Below, piece after piece: positions 35,174-44,608 of a stretch of 64,000 nucleotides of DNA. The stretch comes from V1-33 sp039795165 (GTDB lineage Bacteria > Verrucomicrobiota > Verrucomicrobiia > Verrucomicrobiales > V1-33), in the NCBI GenBank assembly GCA_039795165.1, contig JBDKER010000008.1, positions 1-64,000 of the forward strand, in the 5' to 3' direction. Positions within the stretch are counted from its first letter, which is position 1. Every line of letters starts with the position of its first letter. A program made the translations under genes and the position numbers. The notes beneath the pieces are model-generated. The model ran no database searches and was not told where the DNA came from. It saw only the letters and a list, made by a program, of their open reading frames with translations.

Positions 35174-35533
35174 TTACGTTGGCATGGGGAAATCCGAGTC
35201 CCGGGGCTCTCGGGGCTGGCAGGAAGCGAGGGCCCATGCGAGGTAGGGACCGGTGGCGTTGATTGGGGCGGTTATGATTTCCGGAACTTCGTAGGGATGG
35301 AGTTGGAGGATGCGGTTGGCGAGGGCGGTGGCCGTGCTGGCTGGGCATTTGCAGATCGCGAGGACTTCCTGGGACGAATGGATCGCATTTTCCCAATGGT
35401 AGACTGAGGTGATGCTGGGGACGAGCTGGACGCAGGCGGCCAGTTTTTCTGCGATGACGGTGCGGGCGGCGAGCTGGGCGCTGGCATCATCGGGGAATGA
35501 GGAAAGGACGAGGCGGAGAGGGGCGTCGTGCAT
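35174..35533 (-). CDS. cutA: Divalent-cation tolerance protein CutA
   Basis: This 119-residue trimeric ferredoxin-like protein shows the CutA core: LAARTVIAEKLAACVQLVP, then SVYHWENAI and the HPYEVPEI motif. CutA is associated with copper tolerance in E. coli, though its direct role is unclear. I choose the ATG at 35533 because it gives the usual length; the open frame further upstream is antisense to ppk. It is divergent from ppk and 60 bp downstream of the DUF1549/DUF1553 gene. Confidence 0.92.
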   Translation of the reverse strand: MHDAPLRLVLSSFPDDASAQLAARTVIAEKLAACVQLVPSITSVYHWENAIHSSQEVLAICKCPASTATALANRILQLHPYEVPEIITAPINATGPYLAWALASCQPREPRDSDFPMPT

Positions 35534-35677
35534 GGCGGGGATGGGTTGGGGAACGGTGGAGCGGGGCGTGCTGGCGTCAAAGGCCTGCGGGAGTGCGCAA
35601 AATGTCACAGTCCGGAACTTGTGGGACTGGGAGGTTCCCGGTAGAGGCGGGAGCAATCCGCGTCTTCTGTAACCGTG

Positions 35678-37747
35678 ATGAAGTTTCCCCTGGTCGACGG
35701 CATTCCTTTCCGCAGCAAGGAGATGAGCTGGCTTGCGTTCAATTCGCGGGTGCTTCAGGAGGCGGCGGATGTGGCGCGGCCGCTGGGTGAGCGGATCCGG
35801 TTTCTGGGGATTTATTCTTCGAATCTCGATGAATTCTTCCGGGTGCGGGTGGCGACGCTGCGGCGGCTCATTCTGCTGGGGAAGGATTACCGCAAGCTGC
35901 GGCTGCCGGATCCCCGGGAGACGCTGCGGGAAGCGCGTCGGCTGATCCGCCGGGATGGGGTCCGCTTTGACGCGGTGTACCGGGACATTCTGCGGGGCAT
36001 GGCGAAGCAGGGAGTCCGGCTGATCAGTGAAAGTGAAGTTCCGAAGCCGCTCTGGGACTGGCTGTACGAGTATTTCTTCGAGACCGTGCGGCCGCGCATC
36101 ATGCCTGTGATGGTGCGGTCGTACAGCCGGTTCGGGTCGCTCGCTGACACGTCGATGTATCTGGCGGTCGAATTGGGGCGACAGGGCCGCAAGGGTCGGG
36201 AGGGCCATGCGCTCATCCGGATTCCGTCGCCCGAGCTGCCGCGTTTTGTGACGCTTCCCGAGTATCGCGGGGAGAGGCTGGTGATGTATCTGGACGACAT
36301 CATCCGTTTCGGGATGCCGAGCATCTTCACTGGGCTGAGCTACAATCGGTTTGATGCGTGGGCGATCAAGTTCACGCGGGATGCGGAACTGGAGTTTGAC
36401 GACGACATTACGGCGAGTCTGTACGACCGGATTGCGGACGGGTTGAGGGCGCGGCAGACGGGTGAGCCGGTGCGGATGAATTATGACGGGGGGATACCGA
36501 AGTCGTTTCTGGAGCTGATGACCGGGAAGCTGAAGCTACCGGACGAGGGGACGCTGCTGCCGGGATCGAGGTATCATAACCGGCGGGATCTGATGACCTT
36601 TCCGGTGCCCGAGGAGATGCGGGCGGCGGCACCGCGGCGGCTGCCGCACCGGGTGCTCACGGGGCATGTGGAGAGCATTTTCCGGATTCTGCAGGAACGG
36701 GATGTGCTGCTGCATCTGCCGTGGCATTCCTTCAGTCTGTTTCTGGATTTTCTGCGGGAGGCGAGTCTGGATCCGTATGTGGACAGCATCCGTCTGACGC
36801 AGTACCGGCTGGCGCGGCATTCCTGTGTGGCGAGTGCGCTGATCACAGCGGCGCAGAACGGCAAGGAAGTGACGGTGCTGGTGGAGCCGCAGGCAAGGTT
36901 TGACGAGCAGCAGAACATCAGTTGGGCGCAGCGTTATCAGGAGGCGGGGGTGAAGGTCATTCTGGGGGTGCCGGGGTTGAAGGTGCATGCCAAGATGGCG
37001 GTGGTGACGCGCAACGAGCATGGCGAGCCGCGTCACTACAGCGCGCTGGGGACTGGGAACTTCAATGAAGAGACGTCGCGCTTCTACACTGATCATCTGC
37101 TCATGACGGCGCGGCAGGAAATCGGCGAGGACGTGGTGGAGAGTTTCCGGTTTTTCGAGGCCAACTGGCAGCCACCGGAGCTGCGCGAGCTGGTGGCGGC
37201 ACCGTTCCGGCTGCGGGCGGCGGTGACGGGGTGGATCCGGCGGGAGATGGAGCATGCGGTGGCTGGTCGGGAGGCGTGGTGCTGGCTGAAGCTGAACAAT
37301 CTGGCGGATCCCGAGCTGACGGGGCTGCTGTATGAGGCGGCGGCGGCTGGCGTGAAGATCCGGCTGGTGGTGCGCAGCATGTTTTCGGTGGCTGCGGGGC
37401 ATCCGAAGGTGAGTGCGGGGATCGAGGCCAAGTCGATTGTGGATGGCTGTCTGGAGCACAGCCGGATTCTGGTGTTTGGGAACGGGGGCAGTCCTGCGGT
37501 GTATCTATCGTCTGCGGATTTTCTGCCGAGGAATTTCGACAGTCGCTTTGAGATTGTGTTTCCGGTGCGTGATGCCGGGCTGGCGTCGGAACTGATGCAG
37601 TATTTCGAGCTGCAGTGGCATGACACGGTGAAGGCGCGGGTGCTGGATGCGGCCTTGAGTAATCGGATGCCGGTGCGGCGGAGCCGGGGTATCCGGTGTC
37701 AGGAAGCGATTCCGGATTGGCTTTCGGGGAAGGCTGAGGGAGAGTGA
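35678..37747 (+). CDS. ppk: Polyphosphate kinase 1
   Basis: This 689-residue enzyme synthesises polyphosphate from ATP. The catalytic His is in LKVHAKMAVV (about 437); the second phosphorylatable His is in HSRILVFGNGG. The N-terminal domain starts WLAFNSRVLQEAAD and the ALGTGNFNE segment is present. GTG at 35675 is adjacent to the ATG at 35678; I use the ATG. The stop codon overlaps the start of the downstream NAD(P)HX repair gene. No ppx or PhoB box was found. Confidence 0.96.
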   Translation: MKFPLVDGIPFRSKEMSWLAFNSRVLQEAADVARPLGERIRFLGIYSSNLDEFFRVRVATLRRLILLGKDYRKLRLPDPRETLREARRLIRRDGVRFDAVYRDILRGMAKQGVRLISESEVPKPLWDWLYEYFFETVRPRIMPVMVRSYSRFGSLADTSMYLAVELGRQGRKGREGHALIRIPSPELPRFVTLPEYRGERLVMYLDDIIRFGMPSIFTGLSYNRFDAWAIKFTRDAELEFDDDITASLYDRIADGLRARQTGEPVRMNYDGGIPKSFLELMTGKLKLPDEGTLLPGSRYHNRRDLMTFPVPEEMRAAAPRRLPHRVLTGHVESIFRILQERDVLLHLPWHSFSLFLDFLREASLDPYVDSIRLTQYRLARHSCVASALITAAQNGKEVTVLVEPQARFDEQQNISWAQRYQEAGVKVILGVPGLKVHAKMAVVTRNEHGEPRHYSALGTGNFNEETSRFYTDHLLMTARQEIGEDVVESFRFFEANWQPPELRELVAAPFRLRAAVTGWIRREMEHAVAGREAWCWLKLNNLADPELTGLLYEAAAAGVKIRLVVRSMFSVAAGHPKVSAGIEAKSIVDGCLEHSRILVFGNGGSPAVYLSSADFLPRNFDSRFEIVFPVRDAGLASELMQYFELQWHDTVKARVLDAALSNRMPVRRSRGIRCQEAIPDWLSGKAEGE

Positions 37748-37752
37748 GGGGG

Positions 37753-39297
37753 ATGAAGCAATGGGACAGAGGTCATGGGATGCTGGTTTCTGCGCGGGAG
37801 ATGCGTGGGCTGGAGGAGAGCGCGGTGGCGGCGGGAATATCCGAGGAAGCGCTCATGGAGGAAGCGGGGGCGGGATTGGCTGAGGTGGTGCGGCAGACCG
37901 GGGTGCGGCGCGGGTTGGCGGTGGTCTTTGCGGGGAAGGGGCATAATGCGGGGGATGCGTTTGTGCTGGCGCGGCATCTGCTGGGGGACGGATGGGAGGT
38001 CGAGGTGCGGGCCGTGTGGGACGAGGAAAGCTGGCGGCCTCTGGCGCGGCGGAAGTTTGTGGAAGTCCGCGGGGACCTGCGCTGCGTGCCGTTGGAAGCG
38101 GTCATTCCGGACCGGGTGGCTCTGATCATTGATGGGCTGGTGGGCATTGGATTTGGCGGGGAACTGGGGGGCAGGCTACGGTTGGCTTGTCTGGCGGTGC
38201 GGGCGATGCGGGAGTCGACTGGGGCCATGGTGCTGGCGGTGGATGTGCCGTCCGGACTGCCGGCTGATGGAGGGGATGCGGATGCTGCGGTGGTGGTGGC
38301 CGATGTGACGGTGGCGCTGGGCTATGCGAAGCTGGGGCATTGTGCGGATGGGGCGGCGGCTTGGTGTGGCCGGCTGGCGGTGGTGCCGCTGACTGGTTTA
38401 CCGGCCCTTGCATCGGTGGAGGGTGGAAGGCCGAGGCTGCTGACTCCGGAACTGCTGCGGGGGTGGCTGGGTGGGCCGCGGAATTTTGCGATGCACAAGG
38501 GGGAGGCGGGTCGCGTGGGCGTGCTGGCGGGATCCGTGGGACTTACGGGGGCGGCGCGGCTGGCGGCGGTCGGAGCTTTGGAGGCGGGGGCTGGACTGGT
38601 AACGCTTTTCAGTCCGGTGTCGGTCTGGAGTGAGCTGGCGTCGGGCTGTCCGCCTGAGGTGATGGTTCGGCCTGTGCGGAGCTGCCGGGAGTTGATGGAG
38701 GCGAAGCTGGATGCGCTCGCGGTGGGGCCGGGGTTGGGGACGGCTGCGCCTGCTGATCTGCTGACGCTGATCCGCCGGGACGGGCGGCCGATGCTGGTGG
38801 ATGCGGATGGATTGAATGCGCTGGCGGCGCTTCCGGGTGGGCATGAGATCTGGCCTGCGGCGGGAACGCGGCTGCTGACTCCGCATCCCGGGGAAATGGA
38901 GCGGTTGCTGCGGCGGTTTGCGCCCCGTTTGCTAGGGGCGTCGGTTGCGGGGCAGGCCGGGGGGCTTGCGCAGGCGACTGGGGCGACGGTGCTGCTGAAG
39001 GGTGCGCGTTCCTGTGTGGCTTCGCCTGACGGGAGGTTGGCGTACAATGCGAGTGGTCATCCGGCGATGGCGCGCGGGGGGATGGGGGATGTGCTTTCCG
39101 GGATGGCGGCGGCCTTCATGGCGGGCGGACTTGAGCCATTTGCGGCGGCCTGTCTGGCATCGTGGCTGATCGGGGCCGGGGCAGAATCGTGGCTGCGGCG
39201 GAATGGCTGGGCAGTGGAAGCGCTTTCTGCGTCGGCCGTCCTGCGGCATGCCTGCCGGAAGGCGTTGCCGGCGCTGCGGAACGGCGGCACATTCTGA
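37753..39297 (+). CDS. nnr: Bifunctional NAD(P)H-hydrate epimerase/dehydratase
   Basis: This protein of about 514 residues repairs hydrated NAD(P)H. The N-terminal NnrE domain has GKGHNAGDAFVLARHL (the usual form is G-N-N-G-G-D-G) and VDVPSGLPADGG. The C-terminal NnrD domain has HKGEAGRVGVLAGSVG, LTPHPGEMERLL and ARGGMGDVLSGM, which are the ATP/NADHX binding signatures. A GTG at 37744 overlaps the ppk stop, and ATGs at 37753 and 37780 are alternatives; I choose 37753. The tight junction with ppk suggests a shared transcript. Confidence 0.93.
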   Translation: MKQWDRGHGMLVSAREMRGLEESAVAAGISEEALMEEAGAGLAEVVRQTGVRRGLAVVFAGKGHNAGDAFVLARHLLGDGWEVEVRAVWDEESWRPLARRKFVEVRGDLRCVPLEAVIPDRVALIIDGLVGIGFGGELGGRLRLACLAVRAMRESTGAMVLAVDVPSGLPADGGDADAAVVVADVTVALGYAKLGHCADGAAAWCGRLAVVPLTGLPALASVEGGRPRLLTPELLRGWLGGPRNFAMHKGEAGRVGVLAGSVGLTGAARLAAVGALEAGAGLVTLFSPVSVWSELASGCPPEVMVRPVRSCRELMEAKLDALAVGPGLGTAAPADLLTLIRRDGRPMLVDADGLNALAALPGGHEIWPAAGTRLLTPHPGEMERLLRRFAPRLLGASVAGQAGGLAQATGATVLLKGARSCVASPDGRLAYNASGHPAMARGGMGDVLSGMAAAFMAGGLEPFAAACLASWLIGAGAESWLRRNGWAVEALSASAVLRHACRKALPALRNGGTF

Positions 39298-39365
39298 AGA
39301 TCGACCGGCTGGGCTGGCGGGTTTTCGCGTTGTCACCCTGTGGGGCTCTGTGCAGGGTGTGGATC

Positions 39366-40331
39366 ATGGCAAACAGGCGCATTCTTCTCACGACGACGAG
39401 TTATCAGGACACTCCGGGGGAGCATCATGAGGTGCTGGATTCGCAGGGGTATGAGATTGTGAGGGAGCGTGGCCCGCTGAATGAAGCCCGGATGCTGGAG
39501 TTGGCGGGAGAGTTCGATGGCTTGCTCTGCGGGGATGATGAGCTGACCGAGGCTGTGCTGCGGAAGTCCCGTCCGCGTCTTGCGGTCATCAGCAAATACG
39601 GGATTGGGCTTGACCGGATTGATCTGGCGGCGGCGCAGGAACTGGGCATTCCCGTGCTGTTCACGCCCGGGGTGAACCACACGACGGTGGCCGAGCATAC
39701 CTTCTGTCTGCTGCTGGGGATGGTGCGGAATCTGGTGCCGTCGGCCAATGCGACGCGGGCCGGGCAATGGAAGCGGCTGACGGGCCATGAACTCTGGCGG
39801 AAGCGGATCGGGATTGTCGGGCTGGGGCGGATTGGTCAGGAAATGATCAAGCGGTGTCGTGGTTTTGACATGGAGGTGCATGCCTTCGGCAACTACTGGC
39901 CGGAGGAATTTGCGCGGGAGCATGGGGTGGTGCGGCATCTGTCGCTCGATGCGATGCTGCCGCATGTGGACATTCTGAGTCTGCACACCATGCTGAGCCA
40001 TGAGACGCGGCATCTTGTGAATGCGGACCGGCTGGCCCGGCTGCCGCGGGGGTCGTGGCTGGTGAACACGTCGCGCGGGGAACTGGTGGATTCGGCAGCG
40101 GTGCTGGCCGCGCTCGATGGGGGTCAGCTGGCTGGGTATGCGGCTGACGTCATGGAGCACGAACCCCCGCCGCCCGATCATCCACTGCTGAGTCATGCGA
40201 AGACGCTCGTGACTCCGCACATCGGGAGCCGTACGTATGAGAGCGTGCCGCGGCAGGCCATGCGGGCGACGCGCAATCTTATCAATTTCTTCAATGGGGA
40301 CAGCGATGTTTTCTATGCGAACCGCGACTGA
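39366..40331 (+). CDS. D-2-hydroxyacid dehydrogenase family protein
   Basis: This 321-residue NAD-dependent dehydrogenase is related to phosphoglycerate dehydrogenase. The NAD-binding motif is GIVGLGRIG (near residue 150). The catalytic set is Arg in NTSRGELVD, Glu in VMEHEPP and His in TPHIGS. It lacks the C-terminal ACT region of long SerA enzymes, so it could act on 3-phosphoglycerate or on another 2-hydroxyacid. The start at 39366 removes a long N-terminal run that overlaps the 3' end of nnr. Confidence 0.88.
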   Translation: MANRRILLTTTSYQDTPGEHHEVLDSQGYEIVRERGPLNEARMLELAGEFDGLLCGDDELTEAVLRKSRPRLAVISKYGIGLDRIDLAAAQELGIPVLFTPGVNHTTVAEHTFCLLLGMVRNLVPSANATRAGQWKRLTGHELWRKRIGIVGLGRIGQEMIKRCRGFDMEVHAFGNYWPEEFAREHGVVRHLSLDAMLPHVDILSLHTMLSHETRHLVNADRLARLPRGSWLVNTSRGELVDSAAVLAALDGGQLAGYAADVMEHEPPPPDHPLLSHAKTLVTPHIGSRTYESVPRQAMRATRNLINFFNGDSDVFYANRD

Positions 40332-40354
40332 AACTGACCGGCCATTCCGATGAT

Positions 40355-41374
40355 ATGAAAGCGAGGCGATTTCTTTCTGTGCGGGTGTTGTCCATGGTGG
40401 CATTGCTGCTGAATGCCTGTGCGGATGGTGGTGGCGGGAAAGTGGTGGTGGTGCCCGGGGCGTGGACGTTCAGTGGATTCCGGGAGGATCAGGACCTGAG
40501 CGGAGTCGCCGCGTGGGATGAGAAGCATGTGCTCGTGGTGACCGATGAGACCGTGACGGTGCAGGGTGGGATCATGGACCGGGGAGCGCGCACGGTGACG
40601 GCGGGTGTGGAGATTCCCCTGCCGGTGCCGGTGACTGGGGAGAAGGTGGAGGCTGATGCCGAGGGGGTGGCCGTGCTGCGGGAGGATGGGGCCTACTATG
40701 TGACCGGGTCGCATGGATTGGGGAAGAAGAAGGCGGATTTTCAGCCATCGCGTTGTCAGGTCTACCGGATTCCGGTGGATGCGGCGACTGGGGAGCCCCG
40801 TGCGCAGGGGATCACGGTGGCGAGTCTGCTGCCGTGGGTCGAGAAGCATCCCGATCTGGCGTCGCATGTGAAGCAGCCGCTGCAGCTGAACGGATTCAAC
40901 ATCGAGGGACTGGCCGCGCAGGCAGGGCGCCTCTGGTTCGGGCTGCGGGCACCGAATCTCAATGGGGTGGCCTTTGTGATCGAGGCGGATCCGGCGGAGT
41001 TGTTTGCGGGAAAGACCGAGGGCATGAAGCTGCACCGGATTCCGGTGGGGCAGGGAGCGGGGATCCGCGAGATTGCGGCGCTGCGGGATGGGTTCCTTGT
41101 GCTGACCGGCAATGCGAGTGCGGAAGCGACGAAGAAGCAGCCGGTGAGCATGGCTCCGGGCGAGGATCAGAAGTTTGTGCTCTGGTTCTGGCGGCCGGCC
41201 GGACCGGGGTCGTATTCCGAAAGGATCGGGGAAATTCCCGAGCCGTCGGCCAAGGCTGAAGGACTGCTCATACTTGGTGAGGAAAGCGGGCGGCTTGATG
41301 TCCTCGTGCTGTTCGACAGCGCGGCGGGCGGTGGTCCGAAGCAGTACCGGGTGACCCTGCCGAAGGGGCGTTGA
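40355..41374 (+). CDS. DUF3616 lipoprotein
   Basis: This 339-residue protein has a short signal ending LLNAC, a probable lipobox. The DUF3616 domain has LSGVAAWDEKHVLVVTDE and NIEGLAAQAGRLWFGLRAP, which suggest a beta-propeller. Function is unknown. The stop is 17 bp before the SixA-like phosphatase start, and the dense run of plus-strand genes from here to 42.6 kb looks like one operon. Confidence 0.75.
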   Translation: MKARRFLSVRVLSMVALLLNACADGGGGKVVVVPGAWTFSGFREDQDLSGVAAWDEKHVLVVTDETVTVQGGIMDRGARTVTAGVEIPLPVPVTGEKVEADAEGVAVLREDGAYYVTGSHGLGKKKADFQPSRCQVYRIPVDAATGEPRAQGITVASLLPWVEKHPDLASHVKQPLQLNGFNIEGLAAQAGRLWFGLRAPNLNGVAFVIEADPAELFAGKTEGMKLHRIPVGQGAGIREIAALRDGFLVLTGNASAEATKKQPVSMAPGEDQKFVLWFWRPAGPGSYSERIGEIPEPSAKAEGLLILGEESGRLDVLVLFDSAAGGGPKQYRVTLPKGR

Positions 41375-41391
41375 AGCAATCCTCTGTGGTC

Positions 41392-41901
41392 ATGAAAAGA
41401 CTCACGCTGATCCGTCATTTCAAGAGTGTGGCGGCCGAACCATGGCAGCGGGATTTCGAGCGGCCGCTCAGTGCGCGGGGGAGGCGGGATGCCGGGTTGG
41501 TGGGGGCGCATCTGACGGCGTGGCCGGAGGGCAAGCCCGACCGGGTGGTGGTGAGTGCGGCGCGGCGGACTAGGGAAACGGCGGCTGCCCTTGCCGAAGC
41601 CGGTGCCTTTCCGAAGGGTTGTGAAGTCTTCGAAGACCGGATCTACGAGGCACCGCTTGAGGCGCTCCAGGCAGTGCTGGCCGAGCAGCCTGAGGAAGCG
41701 GGGCATGTGGTCATGGTCGGTCACAATCCCGGGATGGAACTGGTGCTTGAGTGGCTGTGTCCGCGGGAACTGAGGCCCGTGGTGACTGGTGCGGTGATTT
41801 CGATGGAACTGGCGGTGGACTGCTGGCGGGAGGTGCTGCCCGGCTGCGGGCGGCTGCTGAGATTCGTGCGTCCGGTCGATCTGGGGGGCGGACCCGACTG
41901 A
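41392..41901 (+). CDS. SixA-like histidine phosphatase
   Basis: This is a 169-residue histidine phosphatase superfamily protein. The catalytic motif is LIRHFKS (usually RHG/RHA), with a partner His in MVGHNPG and Arg in AARRTRET. SixA removes phosphate from phosphohistidine in E. coli; similar proteins act on small phospho-compounds. A TTG at 41371 is the longer start, but the ATG at 41392 matches the family. It overlaps the downstream phosphoesterase by one base. Confidence 0.85.
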   Translation: MKRLTLIRHFKSVAAEPWQRDFERPLSARGRRDAGLVGAHLTAWPEGKPDRVVVSAARRTRETAAALAEAGAFPKGCEVFEDRIYEAPLEALQAVLAEQPEEAGHVVMVGHNPGMELVLEWLCPRELRPVVTGAVISMELAVDCWREVLPGCGRLLRFVRPVDLGGGPD

Positions 41902-42578
41902 TGGCTGGGGTGGGCACGGTGGCGGTGGCGGTGGGCGGGGAGCAGTTTGTGCTGCGGGCCGACCGGACCCTGTGGATTCCCGGGCGCAGGATGCTGGTGG
42001 TGGCCGATCTGCACCTTGGCAAAGCCGCGGTATTCCGGCGGCATGGACTGCCGGTTCCTGAAGGGGATACGGAAAGGGATCTGGAGCGGCTGAGCGGAGC
42101 GATTGCGGCACTGGGTGCGGAGCAACTGCTGATTGCGGGGGATTTCTTTCATGCGCCGGCAGCGCAGTCGCAGGAAGTGCTGACGCTCGTGCGGCGGTGG
42201 CGATCCGAGCATGCCGGGCTGGCGGTGCGGCTGGTGGTGGGGAATCACGACCGTGGGCGCGCCATGCCACCGGCGGATCTGGAGTTTGCGGTCAGTGAGG
42301 AATCGCATGAAGAAGGTGGCCTGCGGTTTGTGCATGATCCTGGGGAGGCGGGGCCGGGGGTCTTTGCGGTGGCGGGGCATCTGCATCCGGCGGTGCGGCT
42401 GCGCGGTGGTGGGCGGTCTGTCCCTTGTTTCTGGCTGCGCGGGACGGGGCTCGTGCTGCCGGGGTTTGGTACCTTCACAGGCGGGGCGCGGGTGCGTCCG
42501 GGGGAAGGTGAACGGGTTTTCGCGGTGGCTGACGGAATGGTCGTGGAGGTTCCGGTACGTCTGGTGGCGGGGTCGTGA
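41901..42578 (+). CDS. PdeM-like metallophosphoesterase
   Basis: This 225-residue calcineurin-like phosphoesterase begins directly at the upstream stop. Metal-ligand motifs are VADLHLGKAA (first Asp and His), AGDFFH and GNHD. It is close to the family annotated as ligase-associated DNA damage response endonuclease PdeM, normally beside an exonuclease, a ligase and a helicase. None of these partners is present, so its link to DNA repair is uncertain. Confidence 0.8.
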   Translation: MAGVGTVAVAVGGEQFVLRADRTLWIPGRRMLVVADLHLGKAAVFRRHGLPVPEGDTERDLERLSGAIAALGAEQLLIAGDFFHAPAAQSQEVLTLVRRWRSEHAGLAVRLVVGNHDRGRAMPPADLEFAVSEESHEEGGLRFVHDPGEAGPGVFAVAGHLHPAVRLRGGGRSVPCFWLRGTGLVLPGFGTFTGGARVRPGEGERVFAVADGMVVEVPVRLVAGS

Positions 42579-42703
42579 CTGGCGGGGCGGTGACGGGGAT
42601 TGGATGCGGGCAATTCTCCGCTGGTCATGCGTGGCGGCTGTGTCATGAAACGGACCATGAGGGATGCCGTGCTGGCGTTCCGTGATTTCTTTTTCGTACT
42701 GCC

Positions 42704-43438
42704 ATGTCCTCATCTGTTCTGTTCCGATCCTCTGCTGCCGTGCTGCTTCTGCTGGCGGCGGTTCCTGTTTCTGCGCAGGCCCCTGCGGCTGCAGCACCGG
42801 CTGCGGCACCGGTGGCTGGCGAATCCCATCCGGCCACGGTGGTGGTGCGCGAGTATCTGAATTTCGTGCTGCAGCGGGAATGGGGGAAGAGCGCCGACCT
42901 TGTCGAGGCCAAGTCGCTCGAATCGCTGCAGAAGGATTACATGGAGAGGATCAAGCGGGCGCAGACCATGGACGAGGAAGAGATGATGTTCCGGCGTGTG
43001 GGGAAATCGACCCTCGAAGATCTCGTGGCGATGGCTCCGAAGGAATTCTACATTGCCTATCACAAGGGCCTGCAGGAACGCATGCAGATTGACGAAGCTG
43101 CGCTCGAGCGGGTCAAGAAGAGTCTCCAGCTGAAGGTTCTCAGCGTGGCCGAGGAAGGCGACTCGCGGGTGCATGTGCTCGTGCGGACGAAGCATGCCAA
43201 TGACAAGATACAGGTGGAGAATCTCGAACTGATTTCGCTTCTGAAGACATCCGGTGGAAAGTGGCTGGTTGGTCTCAACGAACAGATGCCGAAGGTGACC
43301 GGCCTTGATGGCAAGCCGCTGAGTGGTCCGGGTGCGGCGGGCGCAGCCCCTGCAGCGGCACCGGCGAAGCCTGCAGCAGCACCAGCGAAACCGGCGGCGG
43401 CCCCTGCCAAGCCGGCCGTGAAGCCGAAAGGGCGCTGA
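42704..43438 (+). CDS. Secreted protein with Ala/Pro-rich tail
   Basis: This 244-residue protein has a signal peptide (about residues 1-24, ending VSAQ) and an Ala/Pro-rich linker. A helical domain of unknown type follows (about 42-195). The tail from about residue 210 repeats APAKPAA units and is basic, which may interact with the cell wall or with anionic polymers. No function is proposed. Confidence 0.7.
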   Translation: MSSSVLFRSSAAVLLLLAAVPVSAQAPAAAAPAAAPVAGESHPATVVVREYLNFVLQREWGKSADLVEAKSLESLQKDYMERIKRAQTMDEEEMMFRRVGKSTLEDLVAMAPKEFYIAYHKGLQERMQIDEAALERVKKSLQLKVLSVAEEGDSRVHVLVRTKHANDKIQVENLELISLLKTSGGKWLVGLNEQMPKVTGLDGKPLSGPGAAGAAPAAAPAKPAAAPAKPAAAPAKPAVKPKGR

Positions 43439-43467
43439 TTTACGGGGCAAGGAAAGATTCTGAGCGC

Positions 43468-44595
43468 ATGAAAACGGTACGGATTGGGATCATTGGCGGC
43501 GGTCTGATGGGCCGGGAGATGGCGAGTGCCTTTGCGCGCTGGTGTGCGCTCCGGGACATGCCGGTGCGGCCGCATCTGACGGCGGTGGCGGATGTCAATG
43601 CAGCGGTGCTGGGATGGTTCCGGGAGCTGCCTGGCGTGGTGCTGACGACGACCGACTATCATGAAATGCTGGCGTCGCCGGAGGTTGATGTGGTCTACGT
43701 GGCGGTGCCGCATCATCTGCACCTTGCGGTGTACCGGGATGTGCTCGCGGCCGGCAAGGACCTCTTTGCGGAGAAGCCGTTCGGGATTGATCTGGCGGCG
43801 GCGGAAGCCATTGTGGCGGCGGCGCGGGAATCCGGCTGCTTTGTGCGCTGCAGTTCCGAGTTTCCTTATTTTCCGGGGGCGCAGCGGGTGGTGCGGGCGG
43901 TGCGGACGGGAGGACTTGGCCGCATTCTGGAGATCCGCAGCGGGTTTCATCATGCGAGCGATCTTGATCCGACGAAGGCGGCGAACTGGAAGCGTCTGAG
44001 CAGCATCTGCGGGGAGATCGGGGTGCTTGGGGATCTTGGGATGCACACCCTGCATGTGCCGCTGCGGCTCGGCTGGCGTCCGAAGTCGGTTTATGCGCAG
44101 CTGCAGAAGGGATATCCGGAGCGGCCGGATGGCAAAGGCGGCATGGCGGTCTGCGATACGTGGGACAATGCGATGCTGCACACGTGGGTGGAGGTGGACG
44201 GGACGGACGTTCCCATGCGGCTTGAGATGAAGCGGATGGCACCTGGCGCGACCAATAGCTGGTTCCTTGAGGTGCTGGGAACCGAGGGCGGGGTGGCGTA
44301 TTCCACAGCTGAGCCGAAGACGCTGCGGACATTCCGCCGCCGTGGGGGCGAGCAGGTTTGGGAGGTGGTTTCTCTGGGCTTTGACATGGTATTTCCGGCG
44401 ATCACGGGCGGGATTTTCGAGCCTGGATTTCCGGACATCATGCAGCAGATGTGGGCGGCCTATCTGCTCGAGCGCGAGGGTCAGCTGGGTGACCGCTTCG
44501 GCTGTGTCACGCCGGAGGAAGCGCTGGATTCGCATCGGATCTTTGCGGCCGCCCTTGCGGCGCAGAAAGAAGGCCGTGTGGCCGAGGTTGGCTGA
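43468..44595 (+). CDS. Gfo/Idh/MocA family oxidoreductase
   Basis: This 375-residue NAD(P)-dependent oxidoreductase has the Rossmann motif GIIGGGLMG at the N-terminus and the EKPFGIDL segment, typical of sugar or inositol dehydrogenases. The C-terminal domain is the usual alpha/beta lid. The substrate is probably a sugar or cyclitol. The downstream queD gene starts 13 bp after its stop, but a functional link is not evident. Confidence 0.88.
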   Translation: MKTVRIGIIGGGLMGREMASAFARWCALRDMPVRPHLTAVADVNAAVLGWFRELPGVVLTTTDYHEMLASPEVDVVYVAVPHHLHLAVYRDVLAAGKDLFAEKPFGIDLAAAEAIVAAARESGCFVRCSSEFPYFPGAQRVVRAVRTGGLGRILEIRSGFHHASDLDPTKAANWKRLSSICGEIGVLGDLGMHTLHVPLRLGWRPKSVYAQLQKGYPERPDGKGGMAVCDTWDNAMLHTWVEVDGTDVPMRLEMKRMAPGATNSWFLEVLGTEGGVAYSTAEPKTLRTFRRRGGEQVWEVVSLGFDMVFPAITGGIFEPGFPDIMQQMWAAYLLEREGQLGDRFGCVTPEEALDSHRIFAAALAAQKEGRVAEVG

Positions 44596-44608
44596 ATCCC
44601 GCGAGCGT

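Noticed and set aside
35608..35629. CAGTCC-N10-GGACTG inverted repeat between cutA and ppk, considered as a PhoB or other operator.
   Set aside because: It does not match the PhoB repeat spacing, and 6-bp arms are expected by chance at this G+C content.
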